64,000 bases of DNA from Auraticoccus monumenti (GTDB taxonomy: Bacteria; Actinomycetota; Actinomycetes; Propionibacteriales; Propionibacteriaceae). The stretch spans positions 558,001 through 622,000 of the forward strand of contig NZ_LT629688.1 of assembly GCF_900101785.1 (NCBI RefSeq), read 5' to 3'. The notes below the pieces were generated by a model. It searched no databases. It worked only from the letters and a program-made list of their open reading frames with translations, and was not told the origin of the DNA. Position 1 is the stretch's first letter. Every line of letters begins with the position of its first letter. Made by a program: the position numbers and the translations under genes. Positions 42,944 through 51,139 of this stretch are shown one piece after another.

Positions 42944-44005
42944 TCAGTGACCGGCGAGCATCGCCTTCGTCTGCAGCGTGCGCACACGCTCTCCTGGCTT
43001 GGCGAACGCGAGCCGGACCACGACGTAGCTGGTCGGTGCACCGGGATCGGGGTGCTGCGCCACGACCAGCCATCTCGACTGCTGCACCATCATCCGGCCC
43101 TGCCCCGAGTGGTCGACCAGCTGCGGCTCGACGTTGAGCGCACGGAGCACGCTGACCGCGTCGTTCACCCGCATGTCGACCAGGTTAGGCATGGCCCGCA
43201 CGACGGACTCCCCCTTGTCGGCCATGTTCCCGTAGGCGGCCAGCAGCATCCGGACCCGGCGTGAGTGGTCCGACGACGACCCCAGCTGCTGAGCCTCGTT
43301 GAAGAACCGCTGACGGGCGTAGGCGAACCGCCCCGGGTCGGTGTCCTTCAGGTGGTCGGCGAGGAGGTAGCGGAGCGCGAGGTCCTTGACCCAGTGGTCG
43401 ACCTTCGTGGCGTCGCTCTGGTACCAGGACGCCACCCCCTCGAGCGCTCTGCTCCCGACGCCGCCGGTGAAGTAGTCCACGACGGCCCCGGTGACCTGGC
43501 TGCGGGCGACGGAGACGGTTGCCTCCTGGAACGCCGACACCTTGCCGGCCGCCAGCCCCTCGGCCAGCTCCGCGCCGTGCCTGCCGATCTCGGCGGCCGT
43601 CGCGCCCGCCCGGGTCATCTCGAGCAGCGTGTCGAGACGGGTACCGGAGGTCCCGACGGTGAGGGTCTCCTCCTCCAGGTAGTCGTTCCAGAGGCACCAG
43701 ACGAACTGCACGACCTTCGTCCAGGCCGGGTCCAGACCCACGAAGAAGGGGGCGACCTCGATGGTCCAGCCGAAGCTCCCCTTCCGCGCCTCCTCCCAGA
43801 CGCGCCGTGCCCAGAGCCGCTCGTCAGGATCGAAGAAGGCCGCGTCCTCGATGGCCCGCACGATCAGCGTCGGTGACAGGCGGGCGCGATCGAGCTGCTC
43901 GCCGGTCGCGAGCGCCAGCATCGCGATGCTGCCGGCGTGGAGCGCGGCCCGCACGCGGCGAGGCGGCTCCAGCTCGACGAAGGCGCGGGGTTCCGACCAG
44001 ATCAT
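42944..44005 (-). CDS. Hypothetical protein with C-terminal PASTA-like domain
   Basis: I do not recognise the first 260 of 353 residues. They are largely helical and include WARRVWEEARKGSFGWTIEV and FVWCLWNDYLEEE and several alanine-rich helices, with no signal peptide or membrane helix. The last ~70 residues (MPNLVDMRVNDAVSVLRAL, VVAQHPDPGAPTSYVVVRL) follow the PASTA pattern, normally extracellular domains of penicillin-binding proteins and PknB kinases. A PASTA-like tail on an apparently cytoplasmic protein is unusual. The neighbours suggest an accessory cluster. Confidence 0.65.
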   Translation of the reverse strand: MIWSEPRAFVELEPPRRVRAALHAGSIAMLALATGEQLDRARLSPTLIVRAIEDAAFFDPDERLWARRVWEEARKGSFGWTIEVAPFFVGLDPAWTKVVQFVWCLWNDYLEEETLTVGTSGTRLDTLLEMTRAGATAAEIGRHGAELAEGLAAGKVSAFQEATVSVARSQVTGAVVDYFTGGVGSRALEGVASWYQSDATKVDHWVKDLALRYLLADHLKDTDPGRFAYARQRFFNEAQQLGSSSDHSRRVRMLLAAYGNMADKGESVVRAMPNLVDMRVNDAVSVLRALNVEPQLVDHSGQGRMMVQQSRWLVVAQHPDPGAPTSYVVVRLAFAKPGERVRTLQTKAMLAGH

Positions 44006-44116
44006 GGGCTCATCAGACAGGGCGCGGTCGATCGTGACAAGAGCGCCAGATCACGGGTGGGCATCCGGCGGGGATGCGGACGTGGTCGCCTGGAGCCAGT
44101 CACCAGTCGCGCCACC

Positions 44117-45550
44117 TCAGCTGACCCGCTCCCAGGCGTCGGCGTACCGCTCCACCAGCTTCGAACCGCCGGCCGACTGGGGGGCGGGCACGAACTCGCC
44201 GTCGACGACCGTCCCCACCACCCGGTAGGACTCCCGCTTCCCGAATCCCTCGACCACGGTGAACTCGGCCTGGAACCCGTCGACCACGTAGCCTCCCTCC
44301 TCGAACCGCGGGTACGCCTCCGCGGTGGCGCCCAGCAGCCGGTCGAGGTCGGCGTCGCTCGCGCTGCCCTCCACGACCAAGCGGATCACCGGGACTGTGG
44401 ACACTTGCCGCAACGCCGCGACGGCGGCCACCTCCGACACCAGGGTGCGCGTCGTGGAGCCTGCCGGGAGCGGGGACGAGCTGTGGATCTCGCGCACGGT
44501 GGAGACCGCGTCCTCCGCCGGTCGTCCGCGGAAGAGGTGGATCGGCAGGTACTGGTTGCCGGCGGTCTCGTAGAGGCGGTCGTGCACCGCGCCCCAGGCC
44601 CCAAGGTCGCTGACCTGAACCTGCCGGATGGCAGGTTCGCGCTGGCCGTCGCCCTCCGGCGGGCCGAGCACGCCGTCGGCACCGGCGTCGAGGGCGATCT
44701 CGGCCCACTCGCGTCGCTCACCGCGGAAGGTGTCGGCGAAGACGTCGGCGCCGGCGCGCAGGCCGCCCCATCCGAGGATCAGCGGCTGGGAGAAGGCCGA
44801 CGGGTCGACCAGTGACTCGACGTCGGCGAGGACCTCGTCCAACCCGATGTCGCCTGGGTCGAGCAGAACGCCCCCGCTGACCTCCTCGATGTCGCCGGTG
44901 ACGCCCTCGACCCAGCCTCTGGTGCCGGGGTGCTGGGCGCAGAGGTCGACGAGCTGGCCCACCGCCGCCCGCGGCAGCTGCATGCCCAGCTCGTCGGCGC
45001 GCGTCCACTGCACCCGAGCGGTCCCGTCGGCGGACTGGACGACGCGGGTGGCGCGCGGCTGCGGGCCGGCTTCCTCGTCGTAGTCGCCCACGAGCCGGAA
45101 GACGTTGCAGGGCGCAGCGGTGACGACGTAGCTCGGGTAGTCCCCCACTGCCCCGGACTCCGCCCGGCCGTCGCCCCGCAGCCACAGGGCGGGGTGCAGC
45201 ACCTGGTGACCGGAGCTCGGGTACAGAAGGGTCTCGAACCCGTCCACCGACAGCAGGACGGTGTCGTCGTAGCGGTCGTGGCTGTGCACCCGGTCCTGCA
45301 TCTGGTCGACCAGGGCAAGAACGTCGGCGTCGGGCAGACCTGCCGTGGTCTCCACCCGAATCCAGTCCTCGGCGTCGTCCTCGTGCACGGTCGGCTCGAC
45401 CACCGCCCGCTCGACACTCGACTGCTCGCCCAACCACTCCACCGCCCGCTGCCGGGCCCTGGCCTCGTCGTCCTCGGGCGAGGAGGTGCACGCAGCCACC
45501 GCCAGCAGGACGCCGGCGACGAGGAGCACGGGGAGACGGGATCTGGGCAC
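44117..45550 (-). CDS. Large putative lipoprotein of unknown function
   Basis: The 477-residue lipoprotein has a signal RLPVLLVAGVLLAVAAC with lipobox VAAC at about residues 18-21. The body has two similar-looking halves. WIRVETTAGLPDADVLALVDQMQDRVHSH near the start and VIRLVVEGSASDADLDRLLG near the end each look like a beta-alpha-beta unit preceding a residue-rich loop, hinting at an internal duplication. No catalytic motif is visible. It is divergent from the toxin module at 45716 and lies 111 bp upstream of the PASTA-like gene on the same strand. Confidence 0.7.
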   Translation of the reverse strand: MPRSRLPVLLVAGVLLAVAACTSSPEDDEARARQRAVEWLGEQSSVERAVVEPTVHEDDAEDWIRVETTAGLPDADVLALVDQMQDRVHSHDRYDDTVLLSVDGFETLLYPSSGHQVLHPALWLRGDGRAESGAVGDYPSYVVTAAPCNVFRLVGDYDEEAGPQPRATRVVQSADGTARVQWTRADELGMQLPRAAVGQLVDLCAQHPGTRGWVEGVTGDIEEVSGGVLLDPGDIGLDEVLADVESLVDPSAFSQPLILGWGGLRAGADVFADTFRGERREWAEIALDAGADGVLGPPEGDGQREPAIRQVQVSDLGAWGAVHDRLYETAGNQYLPIHLFRGRPAEDAVSTVREIHSSSPLPAGSTTRTLVSEVAAVAALRQVSTVPVIRLVVEGSASDADLDRLLGATAEAYPRFEEGGYVVDGFQAEFTVVEGFGKRESYRVVGTVVDGEFVPAPQSAGGSKLVERYADAWERVS

Positions 45551-45653
45551 GGGTCATTGTCACAAGCGGCGGTGCCAGGTGCTGGGCAGTGGAGGCCGCG
45601 ATCGACGTCAGTCACGGAGCGGTTCTCCGGGCCGCGGCCGCCTCTTCGCGGAG

Positions 45654-45662
45654 TTGTCCACA
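45654..45662 (+). promoter_or_regulatory. DnaA-box-like TTGTCCACA before the toxin module
   Basis: TTGTCCACA matches the actinobacterial DnaA-box form. The bases TCCACAGATCTG (45657-45668) repeat exactly those at 40603-40614. It lies in the divergent promoter region of the module. Confidence 0.3.
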
Positions 45663-45715
45663 GATCTGCCTCCGGACCACCCCACGGGCGGTTCGCGCTC
45701 CCTAGCGTCGACGCC

Positions 45716-46219
45716 ATGAGCACCCACCCCCACGACCCCACCCGCCTCGACGACGGGCTGTTCGGGTTCGGCGCGCCGCCGAGGAAGCACGACGAGAGCA
45801 TGGCCGACGTGATGGGCCGCGTCGCCCAGGTCGCCGCCGATCTGCAGGACCGTCCCGGCTCGACCAGCCTGACCAGGCCCTTCGCGGACCTGTCGGCGTC
45901 CGCCACCTCCGCGTCCGCCGAGGTGGACGTGGCCGTCCGCGAGACCGTGGTGACCTCGCTCCGTCTGGACGAGCACTGGCTGCGGACCGCGGACGTCCTC
46001 GAGGTCGAGCAGCTGGTCCGAGACACCGTCAACAGGGCCCTGTCTGACTTCCGCGACCAGGCGGTGGAGCAGATGACGAGCGGCGGGAACGGTGGCGACG
46101 ACCTGGCGTCCCGGATCGCCGCCCTGCAGACCGAGATGCACGAGGCGTTCCGCAACGACCTGTCCCGAGCGGTCGCGCCCGGGGAGGAGCTGGTGCGCCG
46201 GCTGGGAGGTGCCTCGTGA
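45716..46219 (+). CDS. YbaB/EbfC-like protein of a type VII secretion-linked module
   Basis: The 167-residue protein has a disordered N-terminus (MSTHPHDPTRLDDGLFGFG) and a central region (VDVAVRETVVTSLRLDEHWLRTADVLEVEQLV, in pieces). That region resembles the beta-strand plus helix layout of YbaB/EbfC-like domains found beside actinobacterial WXG100/EspC genes. A C-terminal helix follows. It overlaps the next gene by ATGA. The role, perhaps a chaperone or regulator, is inferred only from context. Confidence 0.6.
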   Translation: MSTHPHDPTRLDDGLFGFGAPPRKHDESMADVMGRVAQVAADLQDRPGSTSLTRPFADLSASATSASAEVDVAVRETVVTSLRLDEHWLRTADVLEVEQLVRDTVNRALSDFRDQAVEQMTSGGNGGDDLASRIAALQTEMHEAFRNDLSRAVAPGEELVRRLGGAS

Positions 46220-46539
46220 CCACCCGGTTCGACCCCAGCTCGTGGACCAAGGGCGCCACCGCCATCACCGAGGAGGCCGCCGCCTTCCACCAGTCGGCCA
46301 CGTCGACCCTCGGCATGAGCTCCGACGTCGGCGCGCTCGGCTCCACCGGTGGGGCGACGCTGGTGGACGAGGCCATCGCCACGGTCCTGCCGCCGGTCTT
46401 CGACGAGGTGCTGGCCGCCATCGAGGCGCTGGCGACCGGGCTCGGGCAGGAGGCCGACCTGATGCACGCCACCGCGGCCGCCTACCGCGACACCGAGGGC
46501 GCCAACGAGCACCTCGGCCGAGCCGCCGGGCAGGTGTGA
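46216..46539 (+). CDS. EspC-like (WXG100-superfamily) secretion protein
   Basis: This 107-residue helical protein has the EspC/ESX layout: FDPSSWTKGATAITEEAAAFHQS forms the first helix, a short glycine-rich turn (GSTGG) follows, and the second helical part ends DLMHATAAAYRDTEGANEHL. The YRxTE-like segment resembles the YxxxD/E export motif of type VII substrates. It is probably a secretion partner of the following protein. Overlaps the YbaB-like gene. Confidence 0.65.
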   Translation: MTTRFDPSSWTKGATAITEEAAAFHQSATSTLGMSSDVGALGSTGGATLVDEAIATVLPPVFDEVLAAIEALATGLGQEADLMHATAAAYRDTEGANEHLGRAAGQV

Positions 46540-46542
46540 GCC

Positions 46543-47022
46543 ATGGCGATGATGCTGCCGGGGTGGCTGGAGGAAGCGCTGCAGTTCGCCGGCTACTCCT
46601 GGCCCTCCACCAACGAGGACACCCTGCGGGCCTGGGCGTCGGAGTGGTCGTCGCTGTCGACGCGCGCGCTGGCCCACGCCGACGAGGTCGACCACGCCGT
46701 CGCCTTCGTGTCGTCCACCAACGAGGGCGAGGGCGTGGAGTCCTTCACCGCCTACATGCGCGGCGACAGCAACCTCGCAGCGCTGCGCGACTTCGGGATC
46801 GCGACCGGCATGCTCGGGCAGGCCTGCAGCGCCGGCGCGAGAATCGTGGTGACGGTCAAGCTGGCGGTCATCGGACAGCTCGCCACCCTCGCCGTCGCGA
46901 TCGCCGGGGCGGTGGCGTCCGGCGGGCTCGCGTCGGCCGCTGTGTTGATCGCACGCGAGGTGGCTCGGCGGCTGGTCGACGCGGCGATCGGGCTGGCGGT
47001 CGCCGAGATCCTGGATGTGTAG
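46543..47022 (+). CDS. CpnT-type N-terminal secretion domain (WXG100-like), truncated toxin carrier
   Basis: This 159-residue protein begins LPGWLEEALQFAGYSWPSTNEDTLRAWASEWSSLSTRAL (in pieces), the WXG100-like N-terminal domain of CpnT and related polymorphic toxins, ending in an alanine-rich hydrophobic segment (AVAIAGAVASGGLASAAVL). In relatives this domain continues into a linker and a toxin; here it stops at 47022, three bases before the toxin gene starts in another frame. Either the toxin is delivered as a separate chain or a frameshift has split one gene. It follows the EspC-like gene by three bases. Confidence 0.7.
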   Translation: MAMMLPGWLEEALQFAGYSWPSTNEDTLRAWASEWSSLSTRALAHADEVDHAVAFVSSTNEGEGVESFTAYMRGDSNLAALRDFGIATGMLGQACSAGARIVVTVKLAVIGQLATLAVAIAGAVASGGLASAAVLIAREVARRLVDAAIGLAVAEILDV

Positions 47023-47024
47023 CC

Positions 47025-47444
47025 GTGGGTGGTCTGCTCAAGGCTTTGATCCGCTTGCTCACGGCAGCACGCAAGAAGGCACCGACTCCGGTCACCCCTG
47101 GGGTTAGGAAGTTGCCCAACGGAGCCACCATCCACCCCAGCCCTCCGCCCATGGTGACGTCGCCTCACCAGGTGCAGAAGAAGTTCAAGCATGCTGGTGA
47201 CTTCGGCATCCCGGGGAACTACAACAAGGCCAAGGGTGAGCAGTACGACCGTGTCCTGCACGATCACGTCAACGCCCCGACAACGACGCCGATCGACGGC
47301 ACCTACCATCGTGAGCCTGTGATCCACCATCTCGATACGAGCACCGGGTTGAACGTGGTGACCAAGCCTGACGGACGGTTCGTCACCGCGTGGAAGTTCA
47401 ACTCCGACCAGCTCCGGAACGTCACCACTCATGGAGGCCTGTAA
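47025..47444 (+). CDS. Colicin D-type tRNase toxin domain protein
   Basis: The 139-residue protein has a basic N-terminal linker (LLTAARKKAPTP) and a C-terminal domain beginning QVQKKFKHAGDFGIPGNYNK (residues ~49-68). It continues HDHVNAP, IDGTYHREPVIHH, STGLNVVTKPDGRFVTAWKF and QLRNVTTHGGL. This is the colicin D pattern; His56 in KFKHA matches the catalytic histidine of that RNase, which cuts the anticodon loop of arginine tRNAs. The GTG at 47025 has a weak ribosome site. The open frame extends far upstream by chance. The following overlapping gene is the likely immunity partner. Confidence 0.75.
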   Translation: MGGLLKALIRLLTAARKKAPTPVTPGVRKLPNGATIHPSPPPMVTSPHQVQKKFKHAGDFGIPGNYNKAKGEQYDRVLHDHVNAPTTTPIDGTYHREPVIHHLDTSTGLNVVTKPDGRFVTAWKFNSDQLRNVTTHGGL

Positions 47445-47668
47445 TGCCCGACGTCAGCGTGACCCTTTCTGCAGATGAGGCCTTGGTCCTGCTCGACTGG
47501 CTCGCCATCGAGAACGAGGTCGAGAAAGTCGCCGTTGACCCAGCCGTGCGACAAGCAATGTGGAATCTGGAAGCTCTGCTCGAACGCGTCGTCGCGGCCG
47601 TCGTCGCTGAGGACTACGCCGAGCAGGTGGATCAAGCCAAGGCCCGGCTGACCCCCTCGACGGATTGA
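47444..47668 (+). CDS. Putative immunity protein for the colicin D-type toxin
   Basis: This small, acidic 74-residue protein (TLSADEALVLLDWLAIENEV, EALLERVVAAVVAEDYAEQV) is predicted to be all-helical. Its ATG overlaps the toxin stop (TAATG), the classic toxin-immunity arrangement. Acidic small proteins commonly neutralise basic tRNase domains. Identification rests on position, size and charge; I recognise no family. Confidence 0.65.
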   Translation: MPDVSVTLSADEALVLLDWLAIENEVEKVAVDPAVRQAMWNLEALLERVVAAVVAEDYAEQVDQAKARLTPSTD

Positions 47669-47773
47669 TGCAGGCCCCGGGCTAGATGACGCGATGTCGA
47701 CCGCCGGATCGACCCGAAGCCCATAGGCCGGGGTGTGGCTGACCCTTTGGCCGGCGCTGGCAAGATCCTCCCC

Positions 47774-48577
47774 ATGCCCGAGGGACACACACTGCGTCGG
47801 CTGGCCGACCAGCTGAACGCCACCTTCTCCGGGCAGGAGGTGCAGACGTCGAGTCCGCAGGGCCGGTTCGCCGAGTCGGCGGCCCTGCTGGACGGGGCTC
47901 AGTTCGTGGCCGCCGAGTCGGCCGGGAAGCACCTCTTGGTGGACTTCGAGGGCGACCAGCTGCTGCACGTCCACCTCGGGCTGTACGGGAAGTTCCTGAT
48001 CAAGCGGGGAGCGTCCACGCCTCCGGTCGGGCAGGTCCGGCTGCGGGTGGAGAGCGAGACCGCCTTCGCCGACCTGCGCGGGCCGACCGCCTGCGAGCTG
48101 TGGACACCTGCGGAGGAGGCAGCGCTGCTGGCCCGCCTCGGACCGGACCCGCTGCGCGAAGACGCCGACCCCACCCGGGCGTGGGAGCGGATCCGCCGCA
48201 GCAAGGCGCCGATCGGGGCGCTCCTGATGGACCAGTCGGTGCTGGCCGGGGTCGGGAACGTCTACCGTGCGGAGATCCTGTTCCGGCACAACCTCCACCC
48301 ACTCCGACCGGGTCAGGCGCTGCGTCGCGCTCAGTTCGTCGCGATGTGGGACGACCTCGTCGCGCTGATGGCCGACGGCGTGAGGATCGGGCGGATCGAG
48401 ACCGTCCGCGCCGAGCACCTGGACCTGGTCCGGGCCCGCGACCGGCGTTCCTACGTGTACCGCCGGCAGGGCGAGCCGTGCCGGCTCTGCGGAACGGAGA
48501 TCCGGACCGACGTGCTGGTCGGGCGCAACCTGTTCTGGTGCCCGCGGTGCCAGCCCGCCTACCGCGGCCGGACCTAA
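47774..48577 (+). CDS. Fpg/Nei family DNA glycosylase/AP lyase
   Basis: The 267-residue DNA repair enzyme excises oxidised bases and nicks the abasic site. The N-terminus MPEGHTLRR supplies the catalytic Pro and Glu after Met removal, and the PEGHT form points to endonuclease VIII (Nei) types of actinobacteria. The helix-two-turn-helix region DQSVLAGVGNVYRAEILF and the C-terminal zinc finger (CRLCG, WCPRCQ) are intact. ATG 47774 is fixed by the need for Pro at position 2. Confidence 0.92.
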   Translation: MPEGHTLRRLADQLNATFSGQEVQTSSPQGRFAESAALLDGAQFVAAESAGKHLLVDFEGDQLLHVHLGLYGKFLIKRGASTPPVGQVRLRVESETAFADLRGPTACELWTPAEEAALLARLGPDPLREDADPTRAWERIRRSKAPIGALLMDQSVLAGVGNVYRAEILFRHNLHPLRPGQALRRAQFVAMWDDLVALMADGVRIGRIETVRAEHLDLVRARDRRSYVYRRQGEPCRLCGTEIRTDVLVGRNLFWCPRCQPAYRGRT

Positions 48578-49047
48578 CCCCTTCGCCCGTGCCTCGCCCG
48601 GCGCAGTTGCGTGGAGTGGTGGTCGCTCGAGCTGGACGGGCCACGATCTCTGCAGTCGTCAACGGCATGCAGACCCGAGCATTCGACTAGAACCCGTCTT
48701 CGCCTGAGGCCGTCCAGAGGGCGCCGGAGTCTGCCGCCCGACCCAGAGGGCCGACCCTGGCGGGCCTGCTCGCCTGTGACAGCGCCCGATCTGCAGCGGC
48801 GACCCTCCGGACGTCAGTGCTCGAGTCGATGGGTCACCGAGCGTTCTCCACCTACCGCTCGCGGGCCCGAAGAGGTGGATTTCGACGGTCAGTCGTCCCT
48901 CGGTGTCGGGAGACACGCGGCAGCGAGCGCCTGCCCGTCACTCCCAACCGCAACTGACCCTCAAAATCCGTCAGCACGGCCATCACCAGAGGTAAGAACA
49001 CGGGTATGCCCAGCGCTCCACCCGAGAGCCACCGCTTGCCTGCTGTC
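48578..49047. other. 470-bp stretch without a recognisable gene
   Basis: Frames are open on both strands only because of high GC. The composition drops somewhat near 48960-49010 (CCTCAAAATCC, AGGTAAGAACAC). I see no RNA gene, repeat or hairpin of note. Confidence 0.5.
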
Positions 49048-49857
49048 TCAGCGGCCGGAAGGGACCGTCTGCCGGCTCCGCCCACGCAGCCGCACCACGA
49101 CAGCCGCACCCAGCGCCACGACCGCGGCGACGATGGCCGCGACCGCCACCGGCGTCGACAGCGGGTCGTCGGTCAGCCGGCCGATGGCCACCCAGGCCAG
49201 TCCCCAGGCCATGGCCAGCGCGATCGCGAACCGGCCACCCAGCCGCCAGGCGAGCGCGGCCGCCACGGCCCCGGCCACCAGCACCACGACGACCCCGAGC
49301 ACGGTGGCCACCGACTCCGGCGGCTCGACCCCCAGGCTGACCAGGGCGGCGGTGATGTTGGCGACGGTCGCCACGGACACCCAGCCGAGGTACAGGCCGA
49401 AGGTGCCGTCGACCACCAGCGTCTCGGCGGTCCGGCCCGAGCCGGTGCCGACCAGCCGCAGCCCGATCAGCGCGAGGACCGCGAGCAGCGCCACGATGAT
49501 CACGGCGGTCAGCCACACCACACCCGTCTGGGCGACGAGGATCCACACCGCGTTCAGCACCATCGACGCCGCGGGCAGGTAGCCCAGCCGGCGCAGGCGC
49601 GAGTCGGCGGCGTTGCGCGGCAGCCACTGCCAGATCGTGAAGGCGAAGAGCCCCAGGTAGATGACCGACCAGATCGAGAAGGCGGGCCCCGCCGGCGCCA
49701 CCAGCGTGGCCTGGTCCGACAGCGCCCCCTGGCTGGTGTCCTCGATCTCGGTGCCCAGCAGGCCCGTTCCCACGGCCGTCCCGACCAGGCAGAAGATCTC
49801 GGCGGCGGTGGTCACGATCCGACGGGTGAGGTCGCTCGACGTGGAATCACTCAGCAT
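49048..49857 (-). CDS. TspO/MBR-related (tryptophan-rich sensory-like) membrane protein
   Basis: This 269-residue integral membrane protein has about seven or eight hydrophobic segments. The region APAGPAFSIWSVIYLGLFAFTIWQW resembles the P-x-F-x-x-W-x-x-x-Y core of TspO-like tryptophan-rich sensory proteins, and GTFGLYLGWVSVATVANIT follows as in the longer actinobacterial members. ATG 49857 with AGGA eight bases upstream is preferred to an ATG three codons earlier that touches its own AGG. It follows the MarR gene by 45 bp. Confidence 0.8.
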   Translation of the reverse strand: MLSDSTSSDLTRRIVTTAAEIFCLVGTAVGTGLLGTEIEDTSQGALSDQATLVAPAGPAFSIWSVIYLGLFAFTIWQWLPRNAADSRLRRLGYLPAASMVLNAVWILVAQTGVVWLTAVIIVALLAVLALIGLRLVGTGSGRTAETLVVDGTFGLYLGWVSVATVANITAALVSLGVEPPESVATVLGVVVVLVAGAVAAALAWRLGGRFAIALAMAWGLAWVAIGRLTDDPLSTPVAVAAIVAAVVALGAAVVVRLRGRSRQTVPSGR

Positions 49858-49902
49858 GCTGAGCATCCTACCCGCCCTAGGCGACGAGCAGCAGCCCCTG
49901 GC

Positions 49903-50355
49903 TCAGCCTCGGCCCGCGGCCCGAACCAGCCGGATCAGCTCGGCCCGGAAGCCCGCCGGGTCGACCAGCGGCGCGGTGACCAGCTCGTCGGCCACCTCGG
50001 TCGCGGTGATCTCGGTGTAGGCCGCCCGGCCCGCCTCGGTCAGCCGCACCTGGAGCCGTCGACGGTCCTCGGGGTCGCGCTCGCGGGTGACGTGGCCGGT
50101 GCGCTCGAGCCGCTCGACCACCCGCGCCATGGTCTGCTCCTCGACCTGACTGGCGGCGGCGAGCTGGCGCTGCGTCCGCGGACCGTCGACCAGGGCGTGC
50201 AGCGCAAGCAGCCCGGCGTGGGTCAGCCCGCGCTCACCGAGGAAGGCGTTCCAGTCCCGCTCGACGTGACGGGCCGCCGTCGACAGCAGCCGGCCCAGCG
50301 ACCAGTCGGCGAGGTCCTCATCCACCCTGCCACGGTAGTCCCGTGCGGTGCTCAT
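49903..50355 (-). CDS. MarR family transcriptional regulator
   Basis: The 150-residue winged-helix regulator shows RLLSTAARHVERDWNAFLGERGLTHAGLLALHAL, then the HTH (TQRQLAAASQVEEQTMARVVERLE) and wing (GHVTRERDPEDRRRLQVRLT), in pieces. MarR proteins respond to small phenolic or oxidising compounds. ATG 50355 overlaps the stop of the upstream CDP-alcohol transferase, so it is co-transcribed with it. Confidence 0.9.
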   Translation of the reverse strand: MSTARDYRGRVDEDLADWSLGRLLSTAARHVERDWNAFLGERGLTHAGLLALHALVDGPRTQRQLAAASQVEEQTMARVVERLERTGHVTRERDPEDRRRLQVRLTEAGRAAYTEITATEVADELVTAPLVDPAGFRAELIRLVRAAGRG

Positions 50356-51062
50356 CACCGTCGACGGATCAACCGCCACAGGTCCAGCCCGAAGGACCAG
50401 CACAGCAGCGCCAGGGCGATCCCCAACCCGACGGCCGCGACGACGACCGGGGTGACCGGCAGCAGCGCCCCCACCAGAGCCACCGCCTGCAGCGCGGCCA
50501 CCACCCGCCGCGACGGCCGCGGTGGCAGCGGCGCCGTCAGCCTGGGCCAGAGCCAGCCGGCGGCGACGAAGAGGTAGCGCAGCAACCCGATCAGCACCGC
50601 CCACGGTCCCACCACCAGCGAGACGGCGATCGACAGCACCAGCAGCAGGACGGCGTCCGCCTCGACGTCGAAACGGGCTCCGGCGTCGGAGGCCGTGCCG
50701 GTGTGCCGGGCCACCCGGCCGTCGACGGCGTCGAGGACGGCAGCCGCTCCGGCCAGGACGGCCAGCGACCACGTCCGCTCGGGCGTCACGCCGGCCAGGG
50801 CCAGCAGGACGCCACCGGTGCACACAGCCGTCATCGACAGCCGCAGCAGGGTGACCCGGTCCGCGGGGCCGCACCTGGTCCGCCGGCGCCACAGCGACAC
50901 CGCCGCGACCGCGAGCACGAGCGCACCGCTCAGCAGCACCCCGGCAGCGAGCACCGGTCCCGGTCGGTGCAGCAGCAACCAGCCGATCCCGCCTCCGAGC
51001 ACGAGCACGCCGGCGAGGACCAGGTCGGTACCCACCACCCGGACAGGGAGGACGCCGTGCAT
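50355..51062 (-). CDS. CDP-alcohol phosphatidyltransferase family membrane enzyme
   Basis: This 235-residue membrane enzyme has the diagnostic motif DGRVAR-(8)-G-(3)-D-(3)-D (LDAVDGRVARHTG, then GARFDVEADAV), the metal site used to exchange CMP for an alcohol during phospholipid synthesis. About six hydrophobic segments flank it. The substrate (glycerol-phosphate, inositol or other) cannot be told. It is the first gene of a short unit with MarR and the TspO-like gene. Confidence 0.9.
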   Translation of the reverse strand: MHGVLPVRVVGTDLVLAGVLVLGGGIGWLLLHRPGPVLAAGVLLSGALVLAVAAVSLWRRRTRCGPADRVTLLRLSMTAVCTGGVLLALAGVTPERTWSLAVLAGAAAVLDAVDGRVARHTGTASDAGARFDVEADAVLLLVLSIAVSLVVGPWAVLIGLLRYLFVAAGWLWPRLTAPLPPRPSRRVVAALQAVALVGALLPVTPVVVAAVGLGIALALLCWSFGLDLWRLIRRR

Positions 51063-51139
51063 GCCCGAAGCCTGCCTGACGCCACCCAGCGGCGTCTGCC
51101 CGTGCCGTCCGACGCCCGGACCGGACGTAGGGTCGGGCC

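Noticed and set aside
45716-47022. Complete type VII secretion locus
   Set aside because: No EccC ATPase, EccD channel or mycosin gene is present; only substrate-type and accessory proteins.
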